This document shows positions 25,318 through 34,759 of a stretch of 64,000 bases of DNA, one piece after another. How positions within the stretch are numbered: position 1 is the stretch's first letter; every line of letters starts with the position of its first letter. Under the pieces are notes generated by a model, which made no database searches, was not told the DNA's origin, and saw nothing but the letters and a program-made list of their open reading frames with translations. The stretch is taken from assembly GCA_016219985.1 (NCBI GenBank), contig JACRJO010000030.1, positions 1 to 64,000 on the forward strand, read 5' to 3'. The stretch is from Sphingobacteriales bacterium (GTDB lineage Bacteria; Bacteroidota; Bacteroidia; Chitinophagales; Chitinophagaceae). The position numbers and the translations under genes were made by a program.

Positions 25318-27417
25318 ATGGCCCTGTACGGTAGCTATTACTGGAAGAAAATTCCCTTTCTGAAGTTGTTGCTTCCCTTCATGGGAGGCATCATCACGGC
25401 CTGGTATCTTCAGCCGCCGCTTCGTTTATGGCTGCTGCTGCTGCTGTCCGGGCTAACCAGCCTGGCTGTTTTTTTCTTTATCCCTTTATTAACCCGGTTC
25501 CGGTTCTCGTTTCTGTCGGGATTGGCTTCCACCCTGGTTTTATTTTCACTCGGCGCAGTGCTTACCTGGCAGAAAGATATCCGCCACCATCCCCGCTGGC
25601 TGGGAAATAACCACGGCAGCGGGGACGCATGGGTGCTGGCACTCGATGAATCTCCCGTGGAAAAAGCAAAATCCTTCAAAGCCATTGCCCGTGTTCTTTA
25701 CCGGGTCAACGATAGCGGAAGGGTTGCGGCAGATGGCCGGCTGATCCTCTACTTTAAAAAGGACAGCTGCATAAAGCAACTGGAATATGGATCCATCCTG
25801 CTTTTAAAGAAGCCGGTACAGGAAATCAAAAGCACAGGTAACCCCGGTGGCTTCGACTTTAAACAATATTCTTTCTTCCAGGGCATCACCCACCAGGTTT
25901 ACCTGCAGCCGCATGAATTTGAAATATTGCCCGGCAAGAAAGGGAGCTGGCTGAAAAAGCAGGTCATTGCATCCGGGAAAAATATCGTGAGCATCCTGCG
26001 CCGTTATATTCCTGGTGAGAAAGAAGCAGGGTTGGCAGAAGCCCTGCTGATCGGGTATAAGGACGACCTGGATCCCGCGCTGGTACAGGCTTATACAAAC
26101 ACCGGGGTGGTCCATATCATTGCTATTTCCGGCCTGCACCTCGGGTTGATATACTGGCTGCTCACACTACTGCTGAAACCACTTCTCCGTTCGCAAAAAA
26201 CAAAATGGCTGCACCCGCTCCTCGTTATATCCGGGCTATGGGCATTCAGTTTCCTCGCAGGCGCCCAACCTTCCGTGCTCCGCTCCGCCCTGATGTTCAG
26301 CTGCATCGTCATTGGTGAAACATTCTCCCGCAGAACCTCCGTGCTGAACACCCTGGCCGTTTCCGCCTTCCTCCTGCTTTGTTATAGTCCTTTCTGGCTT
26401 TGGGATGTGGGGTTCCAGTTGTCCTATTCGGCCGTACTCAGCATCCTGCTTTTCAGGCAGCCTGTGTACAACTGGTTTTATATAAAAAATAAATTACTGG
26501 ATGCATTTTGGAAACTGAATGCGGTTACCTTATCCGCCCAGGTACTCACCCTGCCCTTCAGTATTTATCATTTTCACCAATTTCCTGCTTCCTTTATCCT
26601 GACCAATTTCCTGGCGGTTCCGCTTTCCAGCGCCATCCTGCTGGCCGAGATCTTCCTGTGCATGATTTCGTTCTTCCCCTGGCTGGCCGTTCTTTCCGGG
26701 AAGATCATTTCCTTTCTTATCTGGTTTATGAATGCCTGGGTGGAACGGGCCGGGCAACTCCCCTTCCTGCTTTGGGAAAACCTGCAGCTTAGCATGACCC
26801 AGGGCATCAGCCTGATGCTGCTGCTGGTGACCGCCAGTTACTGGCTGCTCGAAAAATCAAAGCCCGCCTTCTTTGCGGCATTAACAGCCCTGCTGTGTTT
26901 TGCGATGGAACGATCGGTTTCTTTTATACAGGCTTCCCGGCAGGAGAAGATCATCGTGTACAACCTGCCACAAAAAAAAGGGCTGGATCTTATCCGGGGA
27001 AGAGCTTTTGTATTTACCGGCGACAGCGATTTGCAGGAAGATGGTTTTGCCCGGAATTTTCACCTCAAACCAGCCCGTATTCTGAACCGGGTCAGCGAAA
27101 CAGGCCGGCTGGATGGACTTACCCGCTATGAAAATTATATCCGCTTCAGCGGCCGGAATATTTTATTGATTGACGAACCCGTTTCCTTTTTAGCTCCCCC
27201 CGAAAACAGGAAACCGGTCGTTGACCTGCTGATCTTATCCGGGCATCCTGAACTTGATTTACCCGGGCTGGCTGCCGCGCTGGACATCAGGCAGGTGGTG
27301 CTGGATGGTTCCGTACCGGCATGGAAAGCGCTGTATTGGAAAAAAGAGGGTGATTCCCTGCGGATTCCCTGTCACGATGTCTCTGTCAACGGCGCTTTTG
27401 TGATGATCCTGAATTAA
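25318..27417 (+). CDS. comEC: ComEC/Rec2-family competence protein
   Basis: Forms the inner-membrane DNA channel during uptake in naturally competent bacteria. The 699 residues hold an N-terminal membrane segment and DUF4131-like domain, the competence core with GVVHIIAISGLHLGL and FLAGAQPSVLRSALMF, about eight to ten membrane helices, and a C-terminal domain of about 170 residues. The metal-binding HxHxDH of the beta-lactamase-like nuclease part is not seen, a feature I recall in other Bacteroidota. comF lies at 49024; whether the strain is competent is unknown. Confidence 0.9.
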   Translation: MALYGSYYWKKIPFLKLLLPFMGGIITAWYLQPPLRLWLLLLLSGLTSLAVFFFIPLLTRFRFSFLSGLASTLVLFSLGAVLTWQKDIRHHPRWLGNNHGSGDAWVLALDESPVEKAKSFKAIARVLYRVNDSGRVAADGRLILYFKKDSCIKQLEYGSILLLKKPVQEIKSTGNPGGFDFKQYSFFQGITHQVYLQPHEFEILPGKKGSWLKKQVIASGKNIVSILRRYIPGEKEAGLAEALLIGYKDDLDPALVQAYTNTGVVHIIAISGLHLGLIYWLLTLLLKPLLRSQKTKWLHPLLVISGLWAFSFLAGAQPSVLRSALMFSCIVIGETFSRRTSVLNTLAVSAFLLLCYSPFWLWDVGFQLSYSAVLSILLFRQPVYNWFYIKNKLLDAFWKLNAVTLSAQVLTLPFSIYHFHQFPASFILTNFLAVPLSSAILLAEIFLCMISFFPWLAVLSGKIISFLIWFMNAWVERAGQLPFLLWENLQLSMTQGISLMLLLVTASYWLLEKSKPAFFAALTALLCFAMERSVSFIQASRQEKIIVYNLPQKKGLDLIRGRAFVFTGDSDLQEDGFARNFHLKPARILNRVSETGRLDGLTRYENYIRFSGRNILLIDEPVSFLAPPENRKPVVDLLILSGHPELDLPGLAAALDIRQVVLDGSVPAWKALYWKKEGDSLRIPCHDVSVNGAFVMILN

Positions 27418-27427
27418 GTTAAATTTG
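27398..27427 (+). promoter_or_regulatory. Promoter of purH
   Basis: TTG at 27398-27400 and TAAATTTG at 27420-27427, 19 bases apart, match the Bacteroidota consensus exactly. The element lies across the comEC stop codon and points to a start of transcription near 27434, about 30 bases before the purH ATG. Confidence 0.75.
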
Positions 27428-27463
27428 CCCCCTCTTACGATCGCCTGCCCTCAACCCCCATTT

Positions 27464-28978
27464 ATGATGAACAAAAAAATTCAATCAGCCTTAATTTCTG
27501 TTTTTTACAAAGACGGCCTCGAAAACATCGTGCAGGAACTTTCCCGGCTGGGTGTGACCATCTACTCTACCGGCGGCACCCAAAGCTTTATTGAAAAACT
27601 GGGTGTAAAAGTGGTGCCGGTGGAAGACCTCACCAGTTATCCCTCCATTCTCGGGGGACGCGTGAAGACCCTGCATCCTTCCGTATTTGGCGGTATCCTG
27701 GGCAAACGGGATGACGAAACCCATTTACAGGAAATGAAACAGTACAGGATCCCGGAGATTGACCTGGTGATCGTGGACCTGTATCCCTTTGAGGAAACCG
27801 TGGCCAGCACCACGGATGAAAAAGCCATCATTGAGAAAATTGATATCGGCGGGCCGTCCATGATCCGCGGGGCCGCCAAAAATTTCAGGGATGTGGTGGT
27901 GATTGCCGCCAAAAAAGACTACGCCACCCTGGAAACCCTGTTAAAAGAACAGCAGGGCGAGACCAGCCTTGAACAACGGCGGGCTTTTGCCGCCAAGGCT
28001 TTTGAAATAGTGGCCCATTATGAAGTGGCCATCGCAAAATATTTCAGCAGCAGCGATACCGGGTATTTCCTGGAATCCGTTCCGGGTCCCAAGATCATGC
28101 GCTATGGCGAAAACCCCCACCAGTCTGCGGTGTTTTATGGCGACCTGGGACAATTGTTTGACCAGCTCAACGGAAAGGAATTATCCTATAACAATATTGT
28201 GGATACCGACGCCGCCCTGCAACTGATCCGCGAATTCACGGATACGACTTTTGCCATCATCAAACACACCAATGTATGTGGCGTGGCGCAGAGGGACACG
28301 GTGAAAGAAAGCTGGGATGCGGCCCTGGCCGGCGACCCGGAAAGCGCTTTTGGCGGGGTATTGGTCTGCAACGGCACGATCGATAAGGCCACTGCGGAAG
28401 CCATCAATGAGATCTTTTTCGAAGTGCTGATTGCCCCGGCCTATGATGCGGAGGCGCTGGCCGTACTGAAATCCAAAAAGAACCGGATCCTGTTACAATT
28501 AAAAGCCCAGCCCGGGCGAAAAGTACAGTATAAGTCCATGCTGAACGGGGTACTGGTGCAGGATAACGATGAAGGTAACTATGCGGAATGGACCGAAACC
28601 GTGAAAAGAAAGGAGACCGCGGTGGAAAAAGAGGATCTTCTTTTTGCCAACCTCGTATGCAAACATTTAAAATCAAATGCCATTGCCCTCGTAAAAAATA
28701 AGCAGCTGGTTGGCAAAGGCTGTGGCCAGACCAGCCGGGTTGATTCCCTGCGGCAGGCGCTTGAAAAAGCCCGGCAGTTTAAATTTGACCTGCATGGGGC
28801 GGTGATGGCCAGCGATGCCTTCTTCCCCTTTGACGACTGCGTGCGGCTGGGGCATGAAGCGGGAATCACTGCCTTTATACAACCCGGCGGTTCCATCCGG
28901 GATAACGATTCGGTTGAATATTGCAAGACCCATGACCTGTCCATGATCATGACCGGCATGCGGCATTTTAAACATTAA
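27464..28978 (+). CDS. purH: Bifunctional AICAR transformylase / IMP cyclohydrolase
   Basis: Makes the last two steps of purine synthesis: it formylates AICAR with 10-formyl-THF and closes the ring to IMP. The 504 residues start at ATGATG (27464 or 27467); the frame upstream is open but not coding. N-terminal cyclohydrolase: SALISVFYKDGLE, TGGTQSFIEK, GGRVKTLHPSVFGGIL. C-terminal transformylase: RYGENPHQSAVF, KHTNVCGVA (the active-site KH), and HDLSMIMTGMRHFKH at the end. The first residues match the family well. Its own promoter lies in the comEC tail. Confidence 0.97.
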   Translation: MMNKKIQSALISVFYKDGLENIVQELSRLGVTIYSTGGTQSFIEKLGVKVVPVEDLTSYPSILGGRVKTLHPSVFGGILGKRDDETHLQEMKQYRIPEIDLVIVDLYPFEETVASTTDEKAIIEKIDIGGPSMIRGAAKNFRDVVVIAAKKDYATLETLLKEQQGETSLEQRRAFAAKAFEIVAHYEVAIAKYFSSSDTGYFLESVPGPKIMRYGENPHQSAVFYGDLGQLFDQLNGKELSYNNIVDTDAALQLIREFTDTTFAIIKHTNVCGVAQRDTVKESWDAALAGDPESAFGGVLVCNGTIDKATAEAINEIFFEVLIAPAYDAEALAVLKSKKNRILLQLKAQPGRKVQYKSMLNGVLVQDNDEGNYAEWTETVKRKETAVEKEDLLFANLVCKHLKSNAIALVKNKQLVGKGCGQTSRVDSLRQALEKARQFKFDLHGAVMASDAFFPFDDCVRLGHEAGITAFIQPGGSIRDNDSVEYCKTHDLSMIMTGMRHFKH

Positions 28979-28980
28979 AG

Positions 28981-29673
28981 ATGGTCAAACCTTATCTCCT
29001 GCTGTGCTGGACCTTTTTTTGTCTCGGTGCTTCTTCACAAAATGTGACCCCCCATTTTTTTGAGGGTGTAATAGAATACACTATTAAGTCCGAGTCATTT
29101 ATGCAAGGGGTTTCTGATAATGAGATTTCTTTACGATTCGGATCCAAACTTAGGTTTTATTTCAGTAAAGGGAATTACCTGCGGGAATATATAAACGATG
29201 CCGGTTATACCATTCAAAAGGGGATGTTCCTGACCCAAAGTAACCAGTTCTACTTTCAGTACCTGATCAGCAGCCCGGATACACTGTATTATTCAGATGC
29301 ATCAGATTCCGCCTTCAACAAGTATTCCATTTCCGACAGTATTTTCGCCAGGGAAAAAATACTGGATTGCAACACTGTACCTGTACTAATCCGGCAGCAA
29401 TACACGCCGCCGGGAAATCAAGCCCCTTTGAATACGGTTTTGATCTATTACTTCTGCCCGGAACTTCCTGTAAACCCCACATGGCATAAAGATATTTTTA
29501 TCTGGAACAAAGTAATCGCGGCTCATCCTTTTATCGCGACAAAATTTACCGAAGAAACGACCGGTTATTTCCGGCAGACCTTTATTGCAACCCGGGTAGA
29601 ATGGAAGCCGCTTGAGGATTCGTTTTTTAAGCCCGATCCGAAACTGGTATTGAATAAGACACAGTCTGATTAA
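28981..29673 (+). CDS. Secreted protein, function unknown
   Basis: Encodes 230 residues with a signal peptide (MVKPYLLLCWTFFCLGASSQ). The mature chain begins with HFFEGVIEYTIKSES and is beta-rich; this opening is like that of DUF4412 or GLPGLI-type Bacteroidota proteins, but I cannot assign it. A pair of cysteines (LDCNTVP and YYFCPE) could form a disulphide. The base use is a little lower in G+C than in purH, which ends 2 bases before its ATG, so they share a transcript. Confidence 0.75.
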   Translation: MVKPYLLLCWTFFCLGASSQNVTPHFFEGVIEYTIKSESFMQGVSDNEISLRFGSKLRFYFSKGNYLREYINDAGYTIQKGMFLTQSNQFYFQYLISSPDTLYYSDASDSAFNKYSISDSIFAREKILDCNTVPVLIRQQYTPPGNQAPLNTVLIYYFCPELPVNPTWHKDIFIWNKVIAAHPFIATKFTEETTGYFRQTFIATRVEWKPLEDSFFKPDPKLVLNKTQSD

Positions 29674-29681
29674 ACCACAGA

Positions 29682-30740
29682 ATGAACCTATTTGACTTCC
29701 ATAAAACCATTGTTCAGTCCTCCGCTGATTCCTTAAAGAAACTGGCGGTCTTCAACCCGCTTACCATTCATAAAAAGGGCACGCGGGCCAAGGCCTTATT
29801 TGCGCTCGCCCTCGTTTGCGTGTTATGGGGCACCACCTGGATCGCTTCCAAGCAGGGCGTCCGCCACATGCCGGCCCTGCAATTAGCCGGTATGCGCCAG
29901 CTGATCGCAGGTGTAATCTATGTCAGTTTTTTCCTGTTCAGGGGCGCGCCCTTACCGAAGGGAAAAGAATGGATCCCCGTGCTCGTATTGAGCTTCCTGA
30001 ATTTTATTATGAGCAACGGGCTGAGCACCTGGGGCGTAAAATATATCTCAGCGGGACTGGGGGCCATCATGGGAGCCATCTTCCCGCTCTGGCTGGTGGT
30101 GATCGGTCTCTTTGCTTCCAAAGAAAAAATTCCGCAGAAAGCAATCCTGGGCCTCCTGCTTGGCTTTGCCGGTGTATGCATCATCTTCTACGACCACCTG
30201 CATGATTTCCTGGATGCTGATTTCCGTTTCGGTATTATCCTTTCGCTGATCGCCACCTGGACCTGGGCCTTTGCCACGATCTATACCAAGAAGCAGGCGG
30301 CCAGTTTCAATCCTTATTTCAGCCTGGGATTGCAGATGGTAATCTCCGGTTTGTTCCTGCTGGTATTTACAAAAACAGGCAGCCAGTTTATGATCGCAGA
30401 TGCGGGGCAGGGCGCCCGGCCCTTTATAGAATTCGTTCCCTTTGCCCAGATCCCCTGGCAATCCTGGATAGCAATTGCCTACCTCGTCCTCTTCGGCTCG
30501 ATCCTGGCATTTGTCTGTTACCTCTATGCATTGCAAAACCTGCCGACTGAACAGGCTTCCATTTATGCCTATATCAACCCGATCGTGGCTGTATTATTCG
30601 GGTGGGTATTATTCGGTGAACGGATCACGGTCTATATCACCTTAGGAGGGATAGTGACTTTAGCCGGTGTGTACCTCGTAAATAAAGCCTTCAGGGCTGC
30701 TGTGCCGCCGCCGGAACAACCGGAAACAGAAGGAATCTGA
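29682..30740 (+). CDS. EamA-family (DMT) transporter
   Basis: Encodes 352 residues with about ten membrane helices in two EamA repeats, starting with LFALALVCVLWGTTWIASKQG and ending with NPIVAVLFGWVLFGERI, a typical motif of the second repeat. It has an N-terminal cytoplasmic extension of about 35 residues, which is unusual but may be an artefact of the chosen ATG. Members export amino acids, nucleosides or other metabolites across the inner membrane; the substrate is not clear. It follows the secreted protein by 8 bases. Confidence 0.9.
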   Translation: MNLFDFHKTIVQSSADSLKKLAVFNPLTIHKKGTRAKALFALALVCVLWGTTWIASKQGVRHMPALQLAGMRQLIAGVIYVSFFLFRGAPLPKGKEWIPVLVLSFLNFIMSNGLSTWGVKYISAGLGAIMGAIFPLWLVVIGLFASKEKIPQKAILGLLLGFAGVCIIFYDHLHDFLDADFRFGIILSLIATWTWAFATIYTKKQAASFNPYFSLGLQMVISGLFLLVFTKTGSQFMIADAGQGARPFIEFVPFAQIPWQSWIAIAYLVLFGSILAFVCYLYALQNLPTEQASIYAYINPIVAVLFGWVLFGERITVYITLGGIVTLAGVYLVNKAFRAAVPPPEQPETEGI

Positions 30741-30770
30741 TGATGCCGGGATGCCTGCAGGCGAAGAGGA

Positions 30771-32069
30771 TCAGGTGAGTTGTTTCACAAAGTCCTGGTA
30801 AACCTCTCTCCATCCTTTAAATCTTTCCTCTGTTCCCAGGAAGGTATTGTGCCAGATCGTAATGAGCAGGCCATTGGCCTTTTTCACTTCAGTATAATAA
30901 TGGTGCATTTCCTCCAGGGCTTTTTGGGGAGAATATTGCTGCTCATAAAAAGAGTTGGCATCCATATAACAAAACGGGTAAAGCAGGAGTGATGTAGTGC
31001 TTTCGTTCTCCAGGTCGTACCAATAGAAAGGAACGGATACCGAGGCCCTGAACCCGTTAATACTTCCATATCCCATCGAGAAATCCTCGTTTATCCCGTT
31101 TGCGATCAGCCGGCGAAAAGTTCCCGGTAAATGGAAACGGATAAAATGCTGGCGGGATGACCGGACCGTTATCCCGGCCGCCCGTTCAATCATCTCTTTC
31201 TCGTTTTTAAGCAAAGCCGGATCATCCCCGCTTTGCCAGGAGGGATGCACACCGATATCATATTTACCTGCATGCCGCCTGATCAGTTCGCTGATGACGG
31301 GCTTGCGCGGCCGGATATTCCTGTCATAAGCGCTGTTTTTTCCTGCTACCAGGAAGAAATAGCGCGGTTCCAGTTTATACTGTTCATGCAAATCATCCAT
31401 CCAGTCATAGGAATCGAACGGATCGGGTGCCTGGTTCGCCCGGACTTTGAGCCGTAGCCGTAGCCGGGCCCGGTTTCCTTTCAGGAGATCTTTCAGGGCT
31501 GCCCCGGTATTCCGCATCCAGCCCTTGTGCTTAAAAGAAAAGGCTTCATCAATATCATAGGTTGGAAGAAACCGGAATACATCATTCCCCGAACTGAACA
31601 AGGGGAATTTATGGCTAAGTATCGTTGAAAAATCCTTTAGCCAGTAATGGATCAGCGGGATAGTAAGAAATCCTTCTTTAAACGCCAGTGATGCTGTATG
31701 GGCATACCGGCCATACAGGTCTTTCTCGTGCGGCAGGTACTCCTCGTATCGGCTGAGCAGGTAAAAGACAGCGGCGAGGATATCAAAAGGAAAATCTCCT
31801 TCCGTTTTAAAGAATGCTTTGTACCCGTTTGTTTCGAAACAGGTTATGGGTTGCGGCCGGATCCCCTGCTCAAATAAGAGGGTAAAAGGAGGCAGCCAGC
31901 ATTCATCTGCTGTTATTCTTTTATCACTGTAGTTGATCCGGGCGCCGGGGTAGGCAGAAAATTCAGTCTTATCACTGGTAAGTTTGAGGGGAATCCCGCT
32001 GAAATGATTGCCCAAAAATGCGGCCACGTATTCCAGGCGGGCAGTAATGGTATGAGCGAAAAGGATCAC
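30771..32069 (-). CDS. Polysaccharide deacetylase-family protein
   Basis: Encodes 432 residues from GTG 32069. The NodB-like core shows TYDIDEAF (catalytic acid region), YDIGVHPSW (metal-binding histidine) and the RQHFIRFHLPGTFRRL motif. An N-terminal domain of about 180 residues precedes the core. Members remove acetyl groups from glycans or act on related substrates. No signal peptide is seen, so it may be cytoplasmic. It is the last gene in the run from mutY, 13 bases after the LutB-like gene. Confidence 0.82.
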   Translation of the reverse strand: MILFAHTITARLEYVAAFLGNHFSGIPLKLTSDKTEFSAYPGARINYSDKRITADECWLPPFTLLFEQGIRPQPITCFETNGYKAFFKTEGDFPFDILAAVFYLLSRYEEYLPHEKDLYGRYAHTASLAFKEGFLTIPLIHYWLKDFSTILSHKFPLFSSGNDVFRFLPTYDIDEAFSFKHKGWMRNTGAALKDLLKGNRARLRLRLKVRANQAPDPFDSYDWMDDLHEQYKLEPRYFFLVAGKNSAYDRNIRPRKPVISELIRRHAGKYDIGVHPSWQSGDDPALLKNEKEMIERAAGITVRSSRQHFIRFHLPGTFRRLIANGINEDFSMGYGSINGFRASVSVPFYWYDLENESTTSLLLYPFCYMDANSFYEQQYSPQKALEEMHHYYTEVKKANGLLITIWHNTFLGTEERFKGWREVYQDFVKQLT

Positions 32070-32082
32070 AGGCCGAAGTTAA

Positions 32083-33462
32083 CTATCGCTTGCCGTATTT
32101 CTCTTTCCACAACTGGTTGAAGGATTTATCGGGGAAATCCAGGCTGGCACGGTGTTCCCTCCACCCGGAGAGCAGGCTGTTGACCACCCAGCTCTTGGTA
32201 CGGCCATTGGCCATATTCATCCAGGACCTGCGCAGCATGGCCTGCTTCCACATTTTCCAGGCGATCTTCTCTGTAAATGTATTATGCCCGCCCACAACCG
32301 CTTCGTGCCGGTTTTCCAGCAGCAGTTCGTGCAGGTTGATCTTCACCGCGCATACCGCGGTACAGTTACCACAGAGGGAAGAGGCATAACTCAGGTGCTT
32401 CCACTCCCCTAATCCCTGCAGGTGGGGAGTAATCACGGAACCGATCGGCCCGCTGTAAGGAGCGCCGTATGCATGCCCCCCGATATTTTTATAGACAGGA
32501 CAGGCATTCAGGCAGGCCCCGCAACGGATACAGTACAGGCTCTCCCGCATTTTTTCATTTGCGAGGATATTGGTCCGGCCATTATCGAGTAAGATTACGT
32601 ACATGTCATCCGGCCCGTCTGTTTCCCGGGGCTGGCGCGGACCGGTTATTATGGAATTGTACACGGTGATTTTCTGACCGGTCCCGAAAGTGGAAAGCAG
32701 GGGCCAGAACAGAGCCAGGTCCTGCAGGGAAGGGATCACTTTTTCAATCCCCGCGATCACGATATGGGTCTTTGGCATCGAGCAGCACAGCCTGCCGTTC
32801 CCTTCGTTCTCGGTCAGGGCAATCCCGCCGATATCGGCAATTATGAAATTGGCGCCGGTTACACCGACTTCCGCCTGCACATATTTTTCACGCAATACAG
32901 TCCGGGCGGTACCTGTCAGTTGCTCAGGTGTTGCCCTGGGGTCGGTACCCAGTTTATTGGAAAAAAGCCGTGCCACATCTTCCTTACTCTTGTGCATGGC
33001 CGGGGTAACGATATGGTAGGGCGGCTCGCCATCTAATTGCTGGATATATTCGCCGAGATCTGTTTCCACACTTTCTATCCCGTTCTTCTCGAGGAATTCA
33101 TTCAGGTGAATTTCTTCTGTCACCATGCTCTTGCTCTTCACGAGGCTGCGGCAGTTCTTTTCCTCACAGATCTTTTTGATGGCTTCCAGCGCCTGTGCGG
33201 CATCCTCCGCCCAGATCACTTTGGCGCCCCGCCTGCTGATCGCCGTTTCAAAATCTTCCAGCTGTTTATCGAGGGAAGCGATCGCTTTCCATTTTATATT
33301 CTTGGCCCTTTCCCGGGCCAGGTCCGGCTCACTGAACTGCTGTTTCCCCTGCGGCACCACGGCATTGTACCTGCCAATATTAAAATTGATCTTGCGCCGG
33401 TGGTCACGGTCCGCCGCCCGGATGGTGCTTTTAGCAATAAAATCAGCATAGGTTTCTTTCAC
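32083..33462 (-). CDS. lutB: LutB-like iron-sulfur protein
   Basis: Encodes 459 residues from GTG 33462. An N-terminal LUD domain (ITGPRQPRETDGPDDMYVI is typical) precedes two 4Fe-4S motifs: C311, C314, C317 and C321 in CIRCGACLNACPVY, and C364, C367, C371 in CGNCTAVC. In Bacillus LutB passes electrons in L-lactate oxidation with LutA and LutC. Here the LutC-like gene is at 10967 and no lutA is in the window. The second motif has AVK in place of the usual PVK. Gaps of 12 and 13 bases tie it to the DUF3109 and deacetylase genes. Confidence 0.9.
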   Translation of the reverse strand: MKETYADFIAKSTIRAADRDHRRKINFNIGRYNAVVPQGKQQFSEPDLARERAKNIKWKAIASLDKQLEDFETAISRRGAKVIWAEDAAQALEAIKKICEEKNCRSLVKSKSMVTEEIHLNEFLEKNGIESVETDLGEYIQQLDGEPPYHIVTPAMHKSKEDVARLFSNKLGTDPRATPEQLTGTARTVLREKYVQAEVGVTGANFIIADIGGIALTENEGNGRLCCSMPKTHIVIAGIEKVIPSLQDLALFWPLLSTFGTGQKITVYNSIITGPRQPRETDGPDDMYVILLDNGRTNILANEKMRESLYCIRCGACLNACPVYKNIGGHAYGAPYSGPIGSVITPHLQGLGEWKHLSYASSLCGNCTAVCAVKINLHELLLENRHEAVVGGHNTFTEKIAWKMWKQAMLRRSWMNMANGRTKSWVVNSLLSGWREHRASLDFPDKSFNQLWKEKYGKR

Positions 33463-33474
33463 GGTGAGCTGTTA

Positions 33475-34095
33475 TTACTCTTTAAAATCAATTTCCTCCC
33501 ATTCTCCCTTCGCGATCGTATCAAGGGCCTTGTAAAAATCTTCCCCGTATTTCCGGATCAGCGGCTCTTTGAGAAACTGGTAAACCGGCACTTTTAATGC
33601 TTCCCCCATCGCACAACCGGGTTTGCATAACTGCTCCCGGGGCTCATAGTTTACTCTTTCATAATCCCCGTTCTTTCCTTTTTTGGCAGTGATGGGGTAT
33701 AAGTGGCAACTGATCGGTTTCTTCCAGCTGATCAGCCCGTCCCGGTTCGCCTGCTCAAACGCGCATTTGATGATCCGGTTTTCATCCCGGAAAGCAAACA
33801 CACAAATACCTTTGTTGCTGCCAATGGTATTGGTCACCCAGCCAAATTCATTGTCCATGGCGAAGAGACCGGTCCGGTCAATCTCTTCCAGGGCCTCCGG
33901 GGGAAGCAGGTGTTTTACCTTGTCAAACACTTCCCGGATCACCTGCATTTCATCTTCCTCAACAGGGGCGCCGGCATCTCCTTCCTCGCAGCAACCACCC
34001 TTGCATTTGTTCAGGTCGCATACAAAGTGCTTGTCCACCACATCCTCACTGATCAGTATATTATCAATAACTATCAAAAGAAAAAATTTTTGCAA
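33475..34095 (-). CDS. DUF3109-family cysteine-rich protein
   Basis: Encodes 206 residues from TTG 34095. Cysteines cluster in KCKGGCCEEGDAGAP, with further ones in GICVF, IIKCAFE, ISCHLYP and LCKPGCAMG; such sets suggest a bound zinc or iron-sulfur cluster, as in the related YkgJ-type family. The role is unknown. It is the first gene of the short-spaced DUF3109-lutB-deacetylase set, 61 bases after gldD. Confidence 0.85.
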   Translation of the reverse strand: MQKFFLLIVIDNILISEDVVDKHFVCDLNKCKGGCCEEGDAGAPVEEDEMQVIREVFDKVKHLLPPEALEEIDRTGLFAMDNEFGWVTNTIGSNKGICVFAFRDENRIIKCAFEQANRDGLISWKKPISCHLYPITAKKGKNGDYERVNYEPREQLCKPGCAMGEALKVPVYQFLKEPLIRKYGEDFYKALDTIAKGEWEEIDFKE

Positions 34096-34156
34096 AGGTA
34101 TGTATTATGCAGGTGATAACCCCTGCACCGGGCCCGTCCTCCCGGGCCAGGGGAGG

Positions 34157-34759
34157 TCATCTCCACTTCAGCGTATTGATCAGGTGCTGCAGGTCCTGTT
34201 TCAGGAAATCATTTACGATACCCAGCGAATCGGCATTGGGTGCGGCGTTAAAATAAAGCGCTCCCCGCAGGAAATGCCGGACCGAATCGGTGAGGAAAAA
34301 CTGGTTGGCCGTGGCGGTATTTCCCCCGAGTGAAAAATAAATCCCTTCCACGCCGTTGGGTGTCTGCACCAGGCTGTCATTGATCCCGGTGGATACATCC
34401 ACATGCTGTTTATACGCCATCTTAAATCCATCCCTTACGAGGGAATCAAAGATATTTTCCGCATTGATGGGTTTGTAACTGATATGGATCCGGCCGCCGA
34501 GGCTGGGAATATCAACATTGATCCACCAGTCGCCTGCCTTGTCTTCAAAGAAAGTGGTATCCCTGATCACGGAGGCATAAACGGGGTACTCGAATGTGTA
34601 GGGGTAGCCCGGCTGGTCAAAGAGCTGGTATTTTTTTTCAGGGAAATCAATTTTAAAATACCCTTTCTTTTTCCCGGCAGTATAATCACTGTTACAGGAA
34701 AGAAGCAAAAAGATCATTCCGGCCGTTGCCAGGAAAAAGTAGGTGAAGCGGGCGCTCAT
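34157..34759 (-). CDS. gldD: Gliding motility lipoprotein GldD
   Basis: Encodes 200 residues with a lipobox (IFLLLSC). The family features YFKIDFPEKKYQLFD, YPVYASV and the C-terminal helix (DFLKQDLQHLINTLKWR) are present. GldD is needed for gliding in Flavobacterium and is tied to the type IX secretion system. The ATG overlaps the gldE stop by 4 bases (ATGA), which indicates coupled translation. Other gld genes are not in the window, and pathway completeness cannot be judged. Confidence 0.93.
   Translation of the reverse strand: MSARFTYFFLATAGMIFLLLSCNSDYTAGKKKGYFKIDFPEKKYQLFDQPGYPYTFEYPVYASVIRDTTFFEDKAGDWWINVDIPSLGGRIHISYKPINAENIFDSLVRDGFKMAYKQHVDVSTGINDSLVQTPNGVEGIYFSLGGNTATANQFFLTDSVRHFLRGALYFNAAPNADSLGIVNDFLKQDLQHLINTLKWR

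Noticed and set aside
10967..33462. A new lactate or redox system formed by the LUD proteins
   Set aside because: Only two separate homologues of known families are visible, without new partners, so I report the split but not a new system.
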